DNA of 5,467 nucleotides, from contig JAHDDN010000200.1 in the NCBI GenBank assembly GCA_020629335.1, positions 3,812-9,278 of the forward strand. The letters are read 5' to 3'. Shown in pieces: positions 3,690 through 5,467 of the stretch (positions are counted from its first letter, which is position 1; each line of letters begins with the position of its first letter). Source of the DNA: Chitinophagales bacterium. Its GTDB lineage: Bacteria > Bacteroidota > Bacteroidia > Chitinophagales > UBA2359. Both the position numbers and the translations under genes were made by a program. Under the pieces are notes generated by a model, which worked only from the letters and a program-made list of their open reading frames with translations, made no database searches and was not told the origin of the DNA.

Positions 3690-5467
3690 CTATTCAGTGA
3701 AAACAAATCTTACAATTTTTTGATAGCCACTTTGTGTGGTGATTATACAGAAGTAAATTCCATTACTTAATCCTATGGTTTGAGGATTTAGTGTTCGTTC
3801 ATAAGAGCCTGCTGATAGCTTATTGTTTAATAAATTCTGAGTTACTTTTCCGTTGATATCAATGATATTGATATTTACAATTTCTGGAGTTTCCAATTCT
3901 AAGTAGATATTGGAATAGTCGTTGAAAATGTTAGGATATAAGTTAGCGTTGATATTTTCATCTGCTGAACTTTTGAGTCGGCCTTGGCTTCTGGCGACAG
4001 TTACCCAATAATATCCTTGAGTAGATTGGCCATCAGGGCTAGTTACAATGACGGTATAACTACCAGACTCTAAAGCATGAATATCTTCGGTTGTGGCAGT
4101 AAATCCGTTTGGTCCTGTCCATGTGTAGGTATAAGGACCACCGCCTCCACCAACAACTGTTATATCGATAAATCCATCAAAGCTATTGATACCTGATTCA
4201 TGCCCAATTACAAAATCATCAATATCCAAAATATTACCTTCATCGCTCACAGAAGGATTACCTCCTCCGTATCCGCTATCATTAGTAAATATGACATTGC
4301 TTATTTCGCAACCATTAGCATCTTCTACAGAAAATGCCCATTCTGCATTATCAGCATAATTAATAGTAATTAGTGCGTCATAATTAGGATCACTACTTTC
4401 TAAAATAGCCCAGTTAACATAACCTGTATGGTCCATATTTATATCGTAAGGAGGCGTTCCTCCGCCCAAGAATACTTGGTGAGTATTATAGTAGAAAGGG
4501 AGTATTTGACCATTCATTCCTTCAAATATATTCTGTCCAGTTTCTAACCAAATAAATGGATCAGGTTCTGTTACTTCGAATTCCATCATGATTTCACAAC
4601 TATTTGCATCTCCTATTTCTACTTGATATAATCCTGGATTTAGTCCACTTATACTCGGAGATCCTGAATCGATAACAATAGGATTATTACCACCAGTACT
4701 CCAGATATAGTTATAAGGAGGAACGCCTCCTTCTACAAATACCTCGATGCTTCCTAAGTCTCCTCCCTCTCCGCTAGAGCAATCTAAATTATTAATATCT
4801 GCATCCATGTCGAGTGGATCTGGTTCTGTGATTAATATGGTTTCAGTATCAGAGCATCCAATAGCATTGGTTACTGTAACAGTATATACAGATGCACTAA
4901 GGTTAGTAGCGGTTGCTGTTGTTTGACCATTGCTCCAATTGTAGGTAAATGGTCCTTCTCCAACTATTACATTAGCCGTGGCTTCTCCATTTGCTTCTCC
5001 AGCACATCTGACGACATAGCCATTGTAATCACTCATACTAATGTCAATTTCAACAGGGTTGTAGGTATAAGTGAACTCACAAGTAATCATATTGCCCGAG
5101 TCATCGCTGATAACAATAACTATATCAGTTTCTCCAACTGGGAGTTCAGTTCCTGGAGGATTGTTATTCATTACAATACTGGCACCACAATTGTCAGTGA
5201 AAGTAGGTAATTCGTAAGAGGCATTAGGACTACAACTTTCAATATTACTTGGGCAAGTCAATAGGGTAGGAGGTATATTATCTTCTACGGTTACGGTAGC
5301 GTCACAAGAGCTGGTGTTTCCATTGACATCTATTACTGTAAGCGTAATTGTATTTTCTCCTAATTGAGAACAATTGAATTCATCTTGACTAAGAGTTAGA
5401 TTATCGATACCACAAGCGTCATTACTACCATTATCAATTTGCGCCGCTGTTATGGAAGCATTTCCAT
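3690..5467 (-). CDS. HYR/SprB-repeat surface protein with type IX secretion C-terminal domain, 5' end missing
   Basis: The frame is open from the right edge to the TAA at 3692-3690, giving 591 visible residues with no start codon needed inside the window. In order from the visible end: an HYR-associated repeat (about 1-57, DACGIDNLTLS ... VTVEDN), an HYR-type Ig-like domain (about 58-138, TCPSNIES, FTDNCG, VGETDIVI, DDSGN), then four SprB-like Ig-fold units (about 139-218, 219-304, 305-404 and 405-491) marked by GGxxPYxYxW, LxxGxYxVxVxDxxGC and TEPDP. The third unit is the most diverged. The last 85 or so residues form a type A T9SS sorting domain (LYPNIF, INIIDINGKV, LSNGIYFCIITTQSGYQKIVRF). 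Such proteins cross the outer membrane through the T9SS and are attached or released at the cell surface, where they act in adhesion, gliding or polymer contact; the exact role here cannot be read from repeats. YPNIF replaces the more usual YPNPF. A clear terminator follows the gene. Confidence 0.93.
   Translation of the reverse strand, partial: GNASITAAQIDNGSNDACGIDNLTLSQDEFNCSQLGENTITLTVIDVNGNTSSCDATVTVEDNIPPTLLTCPSNIESCSPNASYELPTFTDNCGASIVMNNNPPGTELPVGETDIVIVISDDSGNMITCEFTYTYNPVEIDISMSDYNGYVVRCAGEANGEATANVIVGEGPFTYNWSNGQTTATATNLSASVYTVTVTNAIGCSDTETILITEPDPLDMDADINNLDCSSGEGGDLGSIEVFVEGGVPPYNYIWSTGGNNPIVIDSGSPSISGLNPGLYQVEIGDANSCEIMMEFEVTEPDPFIWLETGQNIFEGMNGQILPFYYNTHQVFLGGGTPPYDINMDHTGYVNWAILESSDPNYDALITINYADNAEWAFSVEDANGCEISNVIFTNDSGYGGGNPSVSDEGNILDIDDFVIGHESGINSFDGFIDITVVGGGGGPYTYTWTGPNGFTATTEDIHALESGSYTVIVTSPDGQSTQGYYWVTVARSQGRLKSSADENINANLYPNIFNDYSNIYLELETPEIVNINIIDINGKVTQNLLNNKLSAGSYERTLNPQTIGLSNGIYFCIITTQSGYQKIVRFVFTE

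Noticed and set aside
4450..4730. GGAGGCGTTCCTCC (4450-4463) and GGAGGAACGCCTCC (4717-4730) as hairpins or a long inverted repeat
   Set aside because: Both encode the GGxPPY motif of SprB-like units in the minus-strand gene; the complementarity follows from Gly-Gly and Pro-Pro codons.
4923..5210. Open frame of 95 codons on the plus strand
   Set aside because: It is antisense to well-conserved HYR and SprB-like coding sequence and has no recognisable domain; it is a shadow of the real frame.
1..5467. CRISPR array, insertion sequence, tRNA or rRNA
   Set aside because: I saw no regularly spaced direct repeats, transposase motifs, tRNA cloverleaf with TTCRANYY arm, or rRNA signature on either strand.

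Overview
The window looks like a chromosomal segment from a marine or gliding-type member of the Bacteroidota. The evidence is the AT-rich coding DNA, A-rich leaders with little Shine-Dalgarno signal, promoter elements of the Bacteroidota TTTG / TAnnTTTG kind, and a surface protein with SprB-like repeats and a type IX secretion (T9SS) C-terminal sorting domain. I cannot assign a genus.

Layout: positions 1-195 (minus) hold the N-terminal part of a single-domain universal stress protein (Usp). Positions 243-1187 (minus) hold a complete tandem-domain Usp. Reading the other way, about 1295-2395 (plus) encodes a soluble histidine kinase whose PAS domain keeps the FixL haem-ligand His and O2-contacting Arg at FixL spacing. 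Four bases later, 2400-3449 (plus) encodes a response regulator that fuses a receiver domain directly to a CRP/FNR-type cyclic-nucleotide-fold and helix-turn-helix module. Positions 3450-3689 are a convergent intergenic region with a GC-rich, highly structured element and a minus-strand terminator. Positions 3690-5467 (minus) hold the C-terminal 591 residues of a large HYR/SprB-repeat surface protein with a T9SS sorting domain; its N-terminus lies outside the window.

The main result is a candidate self-contained oxygen or redox stress circuit. Both Usp genes are preceded by the same 44-bp promoter arrangement: a CRP/FNR-like palindrome overlapping a TTTC -33 element, then 19 bp, then a TATCTT -7 element. 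The palindrome centre lies 36.5 bp from the end of the -7 element in both cases, as in a class II activated promoter. A second palindrome of the same form lies exactly 22 bp beyond the first, between the divergent Usp and kinase genes. The model is FixL-like sensor -> receiver-CRP regulator -> Usp genes, which would collapse the FixL-FixJ-FixK cascade into two proteins. Haem binding, phosphotransfer and DNA binding are inferred, not shown.

The surface protein appears unrelated to this circuit. It is separated from it by the terminator and the GC-rich element, which itself deserves a genome-wide search as a possible dispersed repeat or structured RNA.
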